A DNA stretch of 45,919 nucleotides from Pseudomonadota bacterium (GTDB lineage: Bacteria > SZUA-182 > DTGQ01). Positions 1 through 7,152 of this stretch are shown here, in pieces (position 1 is the stretch's first letter; the number at the start of each line of letters is the position of its first letter). Both the position numbers and the translations under genes were made by a program. The DNA lies in the NCBI GenBank assembly GCA_030625085.1, contig DAOURK010000019.1:1-45919 (forward strand), given 5' to 3'. The notes below the pieces were generated by a model. The model ran no database searches, was not told the DNA's origin, and was given only the letters and a program-made list of their open reading frames with translations.

Positions 1-221
1 TTGCTAGTTAAAATACAATAATGGCCTGACTTTTGTCGTCTTTAGGTATTTAATTTGCCATATCCCGTGGAGGCTACTACTTTAATACTTAATTAAATTA
101 TAATTTTTATTTTCCTCGGATTCCATAATTAGAACTGCTGAATAAGAATATAGTGGTAAAGGTGATTATTTTGTTTTTTAGACTTAAATGCATAATTCTT
201 ATCTCAGTTCCTCACGCTTTT

Positions 222-497
222 TTATGAATGGTTTTCCGATTTTTTCAGGCACGGCTTGCCGCAAGATTTCCTAATTGCCCCTGCGATTTGCTGCTGTGAT
301 TCGACAACTTTTTTATTCTTGAACCGTTGGTTATAATATCGGGCAGTAAAGACAAGTATGATTATTACAGAAATAGTGAAAATAACTTTTGTTGCGGGTT
401 TCCAGACGTCTTTTACCAGATCTGTAAATTTTTTTACAGATTTTCTTTGCAGATTTTGATAGGTTTTCTTTTCATGCTTCTTTTTATTCATTTTCAT
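222..497 (-). CDS. Small single-pass membrane protein, hypothetical; may be an artefact of a decayed gene
   Basis: About 91 residues from the ATG at 497. The open frame extends to a TTG at 527, but that extension reads as a receiver-domain remnant (SIITIETLAMK). The N-terminal half is strongly basic, followed by one hydrophobic segment (KVIFTISVIIILVF) and a basic C-terminus with two Cys. No clear Shine-Dalgarno lies before either start. It belongs to no family I recognise. Because it begins inside a duplicated piece of a broken response regulator, it may be a chance open frame or a chimera. Confidence 0.3.
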   Translation of the reverse strand: MKMNKKKHEKKTYQNLQRKSVKKFTDLVKDVWKPATKVIFTISVIIILVFTARYYNQRFKNKKVVESQQQIAGAIRKSCGKPCLKKSENHS

Positions 498-504
498 AGC
501 TAGG

Positions 505-614
505 GTCTCTATGGTAATTATCGACAATTTATGATCTTCATCTTTTTGATCCAGACTACTCCCTCAAGATCGGCGCTGTCTCTATGGTAATTATCGGCAA
601 TTTATGATCTTCAT
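505..614. repeat. 37-bp direct repeat (505-541 and 578-614)
   Basis: Two copies of a 37-bp segment beginning GTCTCTATGGTAATTATC lie 73 bp apart with one mismatch (CGAC against CGGC). On the minus strand both encode the same receiver-domain strand (DHKL-S/P-IITIET), so this looks like a local duplication inside the decayed response regulator. Confidence 0.75.
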
Positions 615-800
615 TCGTTTTATCAGGGTTTCAAATGCTTTTTTTAAAAATTTGCTGATTTATAGCCTTATCATCTACAACAAGGATACGTTTTCGCCTT
701 ATTTGCTCAAAGACACCTTCAATTTTTTGCCCATCTTCGGGCTGTCTGTTCATTCATATATTCTTTCCGGATACCGATGCCTACTATGTCGGAGATAAAA
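541..800 (-). pseudogene. Remnant of a receiver (response regulator) domain, probably from a hybrid sensor kinase
   Basis: The minus strand of 602-720 reads RILVVDDKAINQQIFKKSI, the classic N-terminus of a CheY-like receiver with its acidic pair. A stop follows, and in the same frame comes DHKLPIITIETA, which resembles the strand around the conserved Thr (LPIIAMTA). The phospho-accepting Asp region between them is missing, so there is an internal deletion. Further upstream on the minus strand, near 760-800, ISDIVGIGIRKEY recalls the end of a PAS domain, so the parent may have been a PAS/receiver hybrid kinase. The plus-strand open frame over this stretch is only its shadow. Confidence 0.6.
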
Positions 801-822
801 AAATAACAAATTTGCCAAACAT

Positions 823-948
823 GATGGTCTCGTAAAAAGTCCAAAATGGGGATATATGTACAACATAACTCCTTGAATTTATGTAACCCAAATTTTCTAA
901 AAACGACTTTTTACGAATGCATCAAACATGACTTTTTACGAGACCATC
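823..948. repeat. Palindromic MITE-like element, family A, copy 1
   Basis: Perfect 19-bp terminal inverted repeats: GATGGTCTCGTAAAAAGTC at 823-841 and its complement at 930-948. An additional, less perfect right arm ends near 922, so this copy may be a nested or extended version of the 101-bp form seen at 12148, 30479 and 36335. The middle shares the GTACAACATAACT/TTGAATTTATGTAA block, inverted relative to the other copies. The rest of 528-1139 holds only the receiver remnant and AT-rich sequence. Confidence 0.85.
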
Positions 949-1139
949 ACTTTATCAAATGCTATAAGTTTTAATCTTACCGCTTCCTTTTCACTGCTTA
1001 CTTTTTATCAGACTATAATATTTCAAATATTAAATTTTCACCTGTCCTCCTTTTTACTATAAGTAATTGTGGAACTATCTGCCGATAGAAGTCCATACTA
1101 TTTTTTATCTTATGATTAACAGGATATAAGGAGAAAATT

Positions 1140-1502
1140 ATGGAAGAAGTAGGAGGAGGAAACGCTTTTGTATTACCCAATTCAAAAATGACCTTCACCT
1201 TTACTGAGTCATATTCCCATGAAGCCTTGGCTGACCTGACTCGTGAAGCGGTAAAAAATCCCGACCTGGCGAAAAGGTTCAGAGAAAATGTTCAAGATGA
1301 ACTGGCCCGAGTAGGCATTCAAGTCACTAATGTGGAGAAGGGAAGGATCAGTGATGAGGATGTCCTCGTGGCCTTGGGGCATCGCGGTGCCGATCTGCAA
1401 TCAATTACCGGTGAGCTGAATAATGTACATGGACAGGCGCCTTTGGTAGCTGTAATTGTAATAATAGCGGTCTTTGGAGGATCGAGTAATCTGGTTGACT
1501 AA
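1140..1502 (+). CDS. RiPP-like precursor peptide candidate with hydrophobic Val/Ile-rich tail
   Basis: 120 residues, preceded by a good Shine-Dalgarno (AAGGAG, 7 bases before the ATG). The first two thirds are an acidic, helical leader-like region (ADLTREAVKNPDLAKRF..DELARVGIQV) resembling Nif11/nitrile-hydratase-type leaders, in which a DPEF/DPDL-like stretch precedes an ALAEAGIEV-like stretch. The last about 21 residues switch to a strongly hydrophobic tail, APLVAVIVIIAVFGGSSN. There is no Cys and little Ser/Thr, so lanthionine or azoline chemistry is unlikely. A B12-binding radical SAM gene follows 230 bp downstream with a repeat between them. The leader type and RiPP role are inference; a short membrane-active peptide is the alternative. 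Confidence 0.5.
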   Translation: MEEVGGGNAFVLPNSKMTFTFTESYSHEALADLTREAVKNPDLAKRFRENVQDELARVGIQVTNVEKGRISDEDVLVALGHRGADLQSITGELNNVHGQAPLVAVIVIIAVFGGSSNLVD

Positions 1503-1542
1503 GGTAATAAAGTTGAGCGAAGTTTTTTATTCTTAAAAGCGA

Positions 1543-1700
1543 TGGGCGGACGCGCTATAGATTTTCAGATATTACATTTCATCCTGTAGCGCAGGGCTTT
1601 AGCCCTGCCAAAATGCAGGGCTAAAGACCTGCGCTACTTCTGCCTGAATATGGATTATGAAATTATTTTTCTAAAAATCTATAGAGGTACGTCCGCTTGA
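1543..1700. repeat. Composite palindromic element, family B, copy 1 (core 1586-1637)
   Basis: The core is GTAGCGCAGGGCTTTAGCCC facing its complement (GGGCTAAAGACCTGCGCTAC). It is nested in a longer imperfect inverted repeat: GCGGACGCGCTATAGATTTT near 1544 pairs with ATCTATAGAGGTACGTCCGC near 1679-1698. The arms (TAGATTTT..ATTTCATAATC) recur next to the core copy at 23005, so the mobile unit is probably the full composite of about 157 bp. It sits between the precursor-like gene and the radical SAM gene. Confidence 0.8.
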
Positions 1701-1731
1701 TTTTATTTAAGGAAAAGGCCACAGTAAAGAG

Positions 1732-2385
1732 ATGACTACAGAATCATGCGTGTTTGTAAGCTGTCCGGTGATGGATGTGATTAATAATAAATTTATCCCG
1801 GTGATGCAAGATGCCTACCGAGACAGTCCGGCCCTTGGAGTATATCTTCTGGCAGCCCAACTTCGGCGTAAAGGTTATTCATGTGAAGTATTTGATTGGG
1901 TGGCTAATCCTCAGATCTCATCTGAAGAAGTGATAAAAAAACTTCTCGAATACAGGGTAGTATTTTTTAGCGCCAATTCATTAAATTGGGCCATTATCCG
2001 AATCCTGGCTCAGCGCCTAAAACAAAATAATCCTCAGATCAAGACCTGTGTGGGCGGCCCTCACGCAACCTATTATCCCGATTCAGTAATTGCCAGTGGA
2101 GGTTTTGATAGTTTTTTTAGAGGAGAGGCTGATAGGTACATCCATCTCATCTATGAAATATTGGCTTTAGGCAAACATCACTCTATCCCCGGGTTCTTCT
2201 GTAAAGAGATAAAAGGGTCTGTGACAAAGGTTCAGGTCAGCACCGAGGATGACCTTGAACAATTTGACTGGCATCCGGCCTATGATCTGATCCCGGCATC
2301 CCAGTACTGTACTATGCCGGTTTTAACCTCTCGGGGATGCAAATATCATTGTACCTTCTGTTCAATTACCGGAAAGAAAAACTGA
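1732..2385 (+). CDS. B12-binding radical SAM protein, N-terminal part, ended by an in-frame TGA
   Basis: 217 residues. The N-terminal about 150 residues form a cobalamin-binding fold (PALGVYLLAAQLRRKGY; later VGGPHATYYPD and FFRGEAD, typical of B12-binding radical SAM enzymes). The [4Fe-4S] motif CKYHCTFC (CxxxCxxC) lies at about residues 203-210, just before the stop. The frame stays open after the TGA at 2383-2385 through to 3120, so the complete enzyme would have about 462 codons, a normal length for the class. Such enzymes perform radical methylations and related chemistry on peptides or lipids; the substrate here is unknown. The upstream precursor-like gene suggests a peptide. It is either a nonsense-mutated pseudogene or a recoded gene. 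Confidence 0.75.
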   Translation: MTTESCVFVSCPVMDVINNKFIPVMQDAYRDSPALGVYLLAAQLRRKGYSCEVFDWVANPQISSEEVIKKLLEYRVVFFSANSLNWAIIRILAQRLKQNNPQIKTCVGGPHATYYPDSVIASGGFDSFFRGEADRYIHLIYEILALGKHHSIPGFFCKEIKGSVTKVQVSTEDDLEQFDWHPAYDLIPASQYCTMPVLTSRGCKYHCTFCSITGKKN

Positions 2386-3120
2386 CGATCCTATTCGGCA
2401 GAAACAACTATAGAACAACTGAGCTTCGCCCTTCCCTACTGTCAAAAAACACGAACAAAAATAATCAATATTGTAGATAATTCTTTTACTACCAACCATA
2501 GCCGGATCGTTGATATATGCAAAGCCTTGCCGGAGGATACATTTCGTCGCAGATTAACCTATGATTCAACCGTAGCGGATCTGCAGAATCCGGAACTTAT
2601 AGAAGCTTTGGAACCCTTTACCAGTGATCTGCTGGTTGGTGCGGAAGTAGTTAATAAAACTGAAGCCAAAAAAATTCATAAACCTGTTTCTCCCGAACTT
2701 ATCAAGGGTGCTGCGCAAAATCTTCAAAGGTTCAATATGAGCAAAAGAACTGACTTTAGCTTTATTATCGGCTTTCCCTGGCATACAAAGGAATATTGTC
2801 TTGAGGCTTTAGATTTTATTACGAATCTCATTCTTGATTATGGGGTAAGGGTCTATCTTCAATGGTATTGGCCAATACCAGGCTCTGTTATTTGGAATAA
2901 TCTTGAAAAGGAGCACAAGGTTAATATTAAAATGGTAGATATTCCCGGATTTTTTCGAAACAGTGATTGGTTTTATCAAATTAGAAATATGGATTCTGAA
3001 GACGCTCGAATAGTAGATGAGAGGATACGGCCTGTTCAGATGCTCCTCACCTTACGCCATGGCTCTCAGGAGCGCCGCCCCTTTGAATATGCTCCCCCTT
3101 TAGTAGAAACGCGGGAATGA
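2386..3120 (+). pseudogene. B12-binding radical SAM protein, C-terminal part in frame after TGA
   Basis: This continues the frame of the preceding fragment. The TGA sits between GKKN and RSYSAETTIEQL, where homologues usually read G-R-R-x-R-x-R-S-P-E. A single base change from CGA (Arg) or TGG (Trp) would restore it. The part contains IVDNSFTTN, which resembles the post-cluster strand, and IIGFPWHTKEYCLEALDFI, the conserved GFPGET-like turn. The tail is diverged. Independent translation could start at a TTG at 2527, but it would lack the FeS motif, so it would not be a radical SAM enzyme alone. Confidence 0.7.
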
Positions 3121-3380
3121 CACCTACCATTTCCCACAAATCAGGGACCTTCTATGTTATGCCCAAAGCCGATATACACCCTGCCCGGGATATAAGACGG
3201 CCTCTTACTGAGCATATTTCTATCAGTCTATTTGACATTAATGTTGAGTCTATTTTATGATTTGGTGAGAGCGTGGAAGGTATCTTTGGATAAACTTAAT
3301 ATTCTTAATTAAGTTTTAAAGTTTGTCTGATTTATTAGCCCAAGATCTTAAATAGCTGAGATGTTTGAGGGGAATACAGC

Positions 3381-3734
3381 ATGAAAAATGGTGCCATTAA
3401 AGAGCAAAAAGCAGGAGAAGTAATCCCTGTCCAAACAATTGAAGCTATTATTCGTACCATTGCTGAAAATTTTTCACCTCAAAAAATAATACTTTTTGGT
3501 TCTTACGCTACAGATCATCCCACACCAGATAGCGACCTTGACCTTTTAATTATCATGAAAACCAAGCTACCGCGGCATAAGAGAGCTGTCCCTCTACGGC
3601 TTTTTTTCCATCCAGTACCTTGCGCTATGGATATTTTTGTGTACACCCCGGAGGAAGTAGCCTATTGGAACGGAGTGGTAAATCATATAGTAACCGAGGC
3701 CTTTCGGAGAGGAAAAGTTGCCTATGAAGAATAA
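3381..3734 (+). CDS. MntA-type minimal nucleotidyltransferase (antitoxin-like)
   Basis: 117 residues with a GAGGGGAA Shine-Dalgarno. The nucleotidyltransferase signature is at about residues 40-60: LFGSYATDHPTPDSDLDLLI, with the GS and paired Asp; a third acidic position is likely the Asp in CAMDIFVYTPEE. In the MntA/HepT family this enzyme adds nucleotides to, and so silences, a HEPN ribonuclease encoded directly downstream. Here the stop overlaps an ATG at 3724 that begins a HEPN-like start, but that partner is destroyed. The antitoxin thus looks orphaned. The family call is firm; its present function is uncertain. Confidence 0.85.
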   Translation: MKNGAIKEQKAGEVIPVQTIEAIIRTIAENFSPQKIILFGSYATDHPTPDSDLDLLIIMKTKLPRHKRAVPLRLFFHPVPCAMDIFVYTPEEVAYWNGVVNHIVTEAFRRGKVAYEE

Positions 3735-3830
3735 GAGTATTGAATTAGCCCTCCAAAAATTCATGGCTTGGTAAGACTTCTTGATATAATTACTCCTACA
3801 TTTCCGGCTATGGGAAGTTACAGAAATTAG
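3724..3830 (+). pseudogene. Residual HEPN (HepT-like) toxin gene with internal deletion
   Basis: The ATG at 3724 overlaps the nucleotidyltransferase stop and reads MKNKSIELALQ, as HEPN partners often begin. A shifted frame from about 3754 then reads PKIHGLVRLLDIITPTFP, resembling the C-terminal KTHDLVxLL helix of HEPN proteins, and stops near 3830. The middle, including the RxxxxH catalytic motif, is absent. Most of the toxin has therefore been lost in a deletion that left both ends. The fragments are short, so the call rests mainly on the match and the position. Confidence 0.5.
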
Positions 3831-4180
3831 ACAGATGCACAAAAATATTTAACGTCTTCTTCATCTCTTTAAGGGGCAAAGCTGCTCTTAAACAGGCCAC
3901 TTTTTTCTTCCATCGCTTACACCAGTACTGAAGGCGCTGATAGGAAAAATCTGTCCGACCGATTGCCTCCACGACTCCCTATAACTTTTGCCTTGGTGTC
4001 AAAATGATAAACAATGCCCTCTACTACTTGCAAAGTCTCACCAATACCCCGGCATAAAAACGAAGGCAATAGACTGAATGTTCCGCCGCAACTCTTACAA
4101 AAATAACGGCTTACCCAAATCATCCATTGCTGACACCATCGACTATAATAGCCATATCCAATAACATTACCCACTTTCAC
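3808..4180 (-). pseudogene. Transposase-like zinc-ribbon fragment, frameshifted
   Basis: The minus strand carries a Cys-pair ribbon, RYFCKSCGGTFSLLPSFL, with an earlier Cys in RWCQQW. This pattern is typical of N-terminal domains of some transposases (RCRxCGKTFSLLPxFL). In another frame downstream it reads DFSYQRLQYWCKRWKKKV, as in helix-rich transposase continuations, ending at a TAG at 3808. There is at least one frameshift and no catalytic DDE core, so it is a decayed fragment. I see no terminal inverted repeats or target duplication. Assignment to a particular IS family is not possible. Confidence 0.45.
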
Positions 4181-4221
4181 CAGCGCAGATAAATTTCGGA
4201 GATGATGAGGAATCTGGTTTT

Positions 4222-4616
4222 ATGGCCTTTTCCTTTTTGGCAATTGCTATGTGCATGCAAGATAGTGATAAAACTGCCCGAAAGGTTGCCAAATGGATTA
4301 TGCAGATTGCGCAGATGGTGGGATTAAGCCGGAACAGAATATCAAAAATTATCGGAAATACCAATTTTAGTGAAATCGATAATTTACTCTCTCAGGACCG
4401 GGCCATGGACTACATAGCCGAACATTACCACCTGGATCTTGCCCTGGATCGGTCCTTGAGTTGGAAGGAAAGGCAAACCAGGAGAAGTTCAAAGAGCTTG
4501 GCTGGGGGCTTCGCACCCAGAGTTGTTTTGATGGCATAGCCAACAATGGAATTGTACGTTTGGGCCTTCATGAAAATTACTTTATAAATTATGGGTATAT
4601 TTCGCCCATTATATAG
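4222..4616 (+). pseudogene. ParB-like helix-turn-helix protein remnant, frameshifted
   Basis: The first frame (to about 4455) reads IAQMVGLSRNRISKIIGNT, a clear helix-turn-helix, then FSEIDNLLSQDRAMDYIAEH. After a frameshift near 4455-4461 the sequence continues as LEGKANQEKFKELGWGLRTQ in another frame, ending in TAG at 4614-4616. I recall the KELGWGLRT phrase from proteins that carry a ParB-like domain and occur near DNA methylases. The N-terminal ParB nuclease-like domain is missing. This is a 5'-truncated, frameshifted relic. The family name is from memory and moderately sure; the HTH is visible. Confidence 0.45.
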
Positions 4617-4679
4617 ATATTTTATGGGTTTGTTTTATAGGTATTGAATATTTTAAGGGTATATGTTAAAATCTGTAGT

Positions 4680-6062
4680 ATGAAAAGATTAGATGAAGAA
4701 ATAATACTGGAATGGTTCAAGAGAGAAATACATAAGCCTTTAGTGGTGAGGGGGGCAATGCAGGTTGGGAAATCCACACTGGTGCGGCAATTTGCAAAAA
4801 ATAATAATATCAATTTACATGAAATTAATTTAGAAAAAAATCCACAGCTTGATCCGGTTTTTAAAAGACAGAATATTAACGAAATTATAAACGAAATTGA
4901 ATTTATTACTCAAAAGGGAAAAATAACTACAGATCAAAGTATTTTATTTCTTGATGAAATCCAATCAATTCCAAGCGCAATACAAAGCCTTAGGTATTTT
5001 TATGAAGAGATGCCTGAATTGCATGTAATAGCTGCAGGTTCACTTCTCGAATTTACGCTTGCCAAACATTCTTTTTCTATGCCAGTAGGAAGGATTGAAT
5101 ATTTATATCTTTATCCTGTTACCTTTTTTGAATACTTAAATGCCGGCGGTGAAAAACCGCTATTAGATATTTTGAAAAATTATAAACTTGACGATTATTT
5201 CCCAATTTCCGCTCATGAAAAACTTCTCAATTATCAACGCAATTATATTTTAGCCGGAGGAATGCCTGAAGCGCTGCAAATATTAGTTTCTGAAAATAAT
5301 TTAGAAAAGGTTTTTAGCATTCAATCTCAAATATTAGAAACATACCGGGATGACTTTGCCAAATATGCCTCAGGAAATGATTTAATAAGAATCCAAAGAA
5401 TTTATGATTTCATTCCTGCTGCTATTGGAGAAAAAATTAAATATGTAAACTTTGATCCCCATACTAAGGCAAGGGAATTAAAGAAGGCTTATGATTTGTT
5501 GGTAAAGGCCGGATTAATTATACCGGCATATCATTCAGATGCTTCAGGAATTCCATTGAACGCGACAAAAAATGAAAAAATATATAAGTCGTTTTTCCTT
5601 GACATTGGTCTTGTTAACAGATCCTGCGGTTTAGAGTATATTTCTTTAGATCATTTAAAAAGCATTAAGTTTATAAATGAGGGAAAACTTGCAGAACAAT
5701 TTATTGCTCAGCACTTATTAGCCATTGGAAGGAAAAATGAAAAACAACATCTATTCTACTGGCTCAGAGAAGGAAGAAGCTCAAATGCAGAAGTAGACTT
5801 TCTTATTCAAAAAAATTCAAAAATAATTCCACTAGAAGTTAAAGCGGGTAAAACCGGCACACTAAAGTCAATTCATCAATTCATATTTCAAAAGGGAAGC
5901 GATTTGGCCATCCGTTTCGATCTTAATCCGCCAAGACTGGAATCAGTTGAAGTAAAAATTAAGCAAGGTAAAGATTTTAAAAGGGTCAGATTTAAATTAT
6001 TATCATTACCTCTTTATATGATAGAAATCCTCCCAAGACTTCTATCACCTTTGATTACTTAA
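4680..6062 (+). CDS. AAA_14/DUF4143-family ATPase
   Basis: 460 residues from the ATG at 4680 (MKRLDEE); an upstream ATG at 4644 adds 12 residues that do not look conserved. Walker A is GAMQVGKS at about residues 26-33; Walker B is ILFLDEIQ near 90, followed by GSLLEF (sensor region). The DUF4143 part includes YLYPVTFFEYL, YILAGGMPEAL and a C-terminal restriction-nuclease-like fold, EVDFLI..IIPLEVKAG. These proteins are widespread in bacteria and archaea, often in many copies, with no settled role; toxin-antitoxin or mobile-element links have been proposed. Reading is intact here. A decayed relative lies at 44761-45059. Confidence 0.9.
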   Translation: MKRLDEEIILEWFKREIHKPLVVRGAMQVGKSTLVRQFAKNNNINLHEINLEKNPQLDPVFKRQNINEIINEIEFITQKGKITTDQSILFLDEIQSIPSAIQSLRYFYEEMPELHVIAAGSLLEFTLAKHSFSMPVGRIEYLYLYPVTFFEYLNAGGEKPLLDILKNYKLDDYFPISAHEKLLNYQRNYILAGGMPEALQILVSENNLEKVFSIQSQILETYRDDFAKYASGNDLIRIQRIYDFIPAAIGEKIKYVNFDPHTKARELKKAYDLLVKAGLIIPAYHSDASGIPLNATKNEKIYKSFFLDIGLVNRSCGLEYISLDHLKSIKFINEGKLAEQFIAQHLLAIGRKNEKQHLFYWLREGRSSNAEVDFLIQKNSKIIPLEVKAGKTGTLKSIHQFIFQKGSDLAIRFDLNPPRLESVEVKIKQGKDFKRVRFKLLSLPLYMIEILPRLLSPLIT

Positions 6063-6105
6063 AAACGCTGACTTTATTTTGTTGTATTTTATTAGTATCT
6101 TAACC

Positions 6106-6174
6106 GTAAAATTTGTGTTTTTTGTGGTAGAAAATTTTTAAAACCTTTTTGGTTCCGGCTTGTCCGGGTTAGGT
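6106..6174 (+). repeat. Dispersed roughly 80-bp repeat, family C, copy 1
   Basis: Shares AAAACCTTTTTGGTTCCGGC and CTTGTCCGGGTTAGG with copies at 11541, 14151 and 27756 on this strand, and at 36166 and 42232 on the other. It lies in the gap between the DUF4143 ATPase and the coiled-coil gene. Confidence 0.8.
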
Positions 6175-6272
6175 TGTTCAAAAAGCAATTACTTGTCTCG
6201 GGCCACCCCGATTTCTTGCTTGAAATATCTACTCAATCTGTTATACTAAATAGTTTTGGAGGCTTATTATAT

Positions 6273-7130
6273 ATGTCATCTACATATCAGGAATTGCGTA
6301 AAATAATAAATCAGAATAAGCGAGAGCTGGGAGAAATAGAAAAGTTTCTTAAGGAAGGAGAAAATTTAGAAAAGGACATAGATAAAAATGCCTATCAAAT
6401 TGAAGATAGACTGAAAAAGGTGGAGGAAAAATTAGGGAAACTTAAAGACTTGGAAGAGTTGCGTGATAATTTAAAAGAAATAAAAGAGTTTGTCGGCGAA
6501 AGAAAAAGACCTCTGGAGCATCCTAAACAAAAACTTAAAAATTATCTGGGGGCAGAGCTGGATCGCAGGTTTAGAGAAATGGGGCGGCATGTTGAAGGCA
6601 ATTTACCAGAGTTGAGAGTAGAATTATTGACCCTGGAGTTTCTCTTATCCCAGAGCCAGGTAAAAATCTGGTATGGACCAAAGATAGAATTGCTGGAGCG
6701 GTCTAAACTGATAGTTGATGACATAGCTAATGCAGTAACAAACATTTATAAGTCTTTGGATAAGGCCGGCTTTGAGGATGAGCAAAGTTTCCTTAAACTC
6801 CTTTTTGAGGCTTATAGCAATTTGATAAAAAAAGAGGGATTGGATCTTGGGGCTAATGTCTCTGTTATTCATTGGCTTGGAGAAGTAGCCTGGCTAAAGC
6901 AGGACAAAAAATTTCTGGCCGACCCCCGACGAGAGCACTTTAAAAACTATAGCCGCACGCAAATGAGCTATGATTTATCCTGCCTTAAACAACGTGAATA
7001 CGACTCCTGCCAATTGCGGTTAGGGATTGCCAGCAGGGAACAGACCAAAAAAAAGGAAGATAATCTCTGGATACCGACGAATCAAAAAGGCGATGGTACT
7101 CATTTTTCCTCAATATGCTTCCGAAAGTAA
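6273..7130 (+). CDS. Coiled-coil protein heading the double-ATPase cassette, unknown function
   Basis: 285 residues from the ATG at 6273, preceded by GGAGG at 6257-6261; an upstream in-frame ATG at 6174 begins inside a dispersed repeat and is rejected. Residues 1-85 are a highly charged heptad-rich coiled coil (ELGEIEKFLKEGENLEKD, RLKKVEEKLGKLKDLEELR). The middle (ELRVELLTLEFLLSQSQVKI) is alpha-helical. The C-terminus is basic and polar. No catalytic motif or membrane segment is visible. It lies immediately before two P-loop ATPases, so it could be a scaffold, DNA-binding or effector partner. That is inference from position. I recognise no family. Confidence 0.75.
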   Translation: MSSTYQELRKIINQNKRELGEIEKFLKEGENLEKDIDKNAYQIEDRLKKVEEKLGKLKDLEELRDNLKEIKEFVGERKRPLEHPKQKLKNYLGAELDRRFREMGRHVEGNLPELRVELLTLEFLLSQSQVKIWYGPKIELLERSKLIVDDIANAVTNIYKSLDKAGFEDEQSFLKLLFEAYSNLIKKEGLDLGANVSVIHWLGEVAWLKQDKKFLADPRREHFKNYSRTQMSYDLSCLKQREYDSCQLRLGIASREQTKKKEDNLWIPTNQKGDGTHFSSICFRK

Positions 7131-7152
7131 AAAAAATAGGATAAAAAATTAC

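Noticed and set aside
604-798. Plus-strand ORF of 64 codons
   Set aside because: It is antisense to the receiver-domain relic, which explains the sequence better; no ribosome site.
1732-3120. Alternative genetic code in which TGA is a sense codon
   Set aside because: TGA ends many clearly intact genes here (for example nadK, the HAMP-PAS kinase and the C-terminal half of this gene), so the code is standard.
3917-4180. Minus-strand 87-codon ORF as an intact gene
   Set aside because: The Cys ribbon matches only the front of transposase-like proteins and continuation is in another frame, so it is listed as a broken gene.
7027-7152. N-terminal extension of the first BrxD-like ATPase to 7027
   Set aside because: It overlaps the upstream coiled-coil gene by 100 bases and encodes a non-conserved-looking basic stretch; the ATG at 7153 begins the plausible domain.
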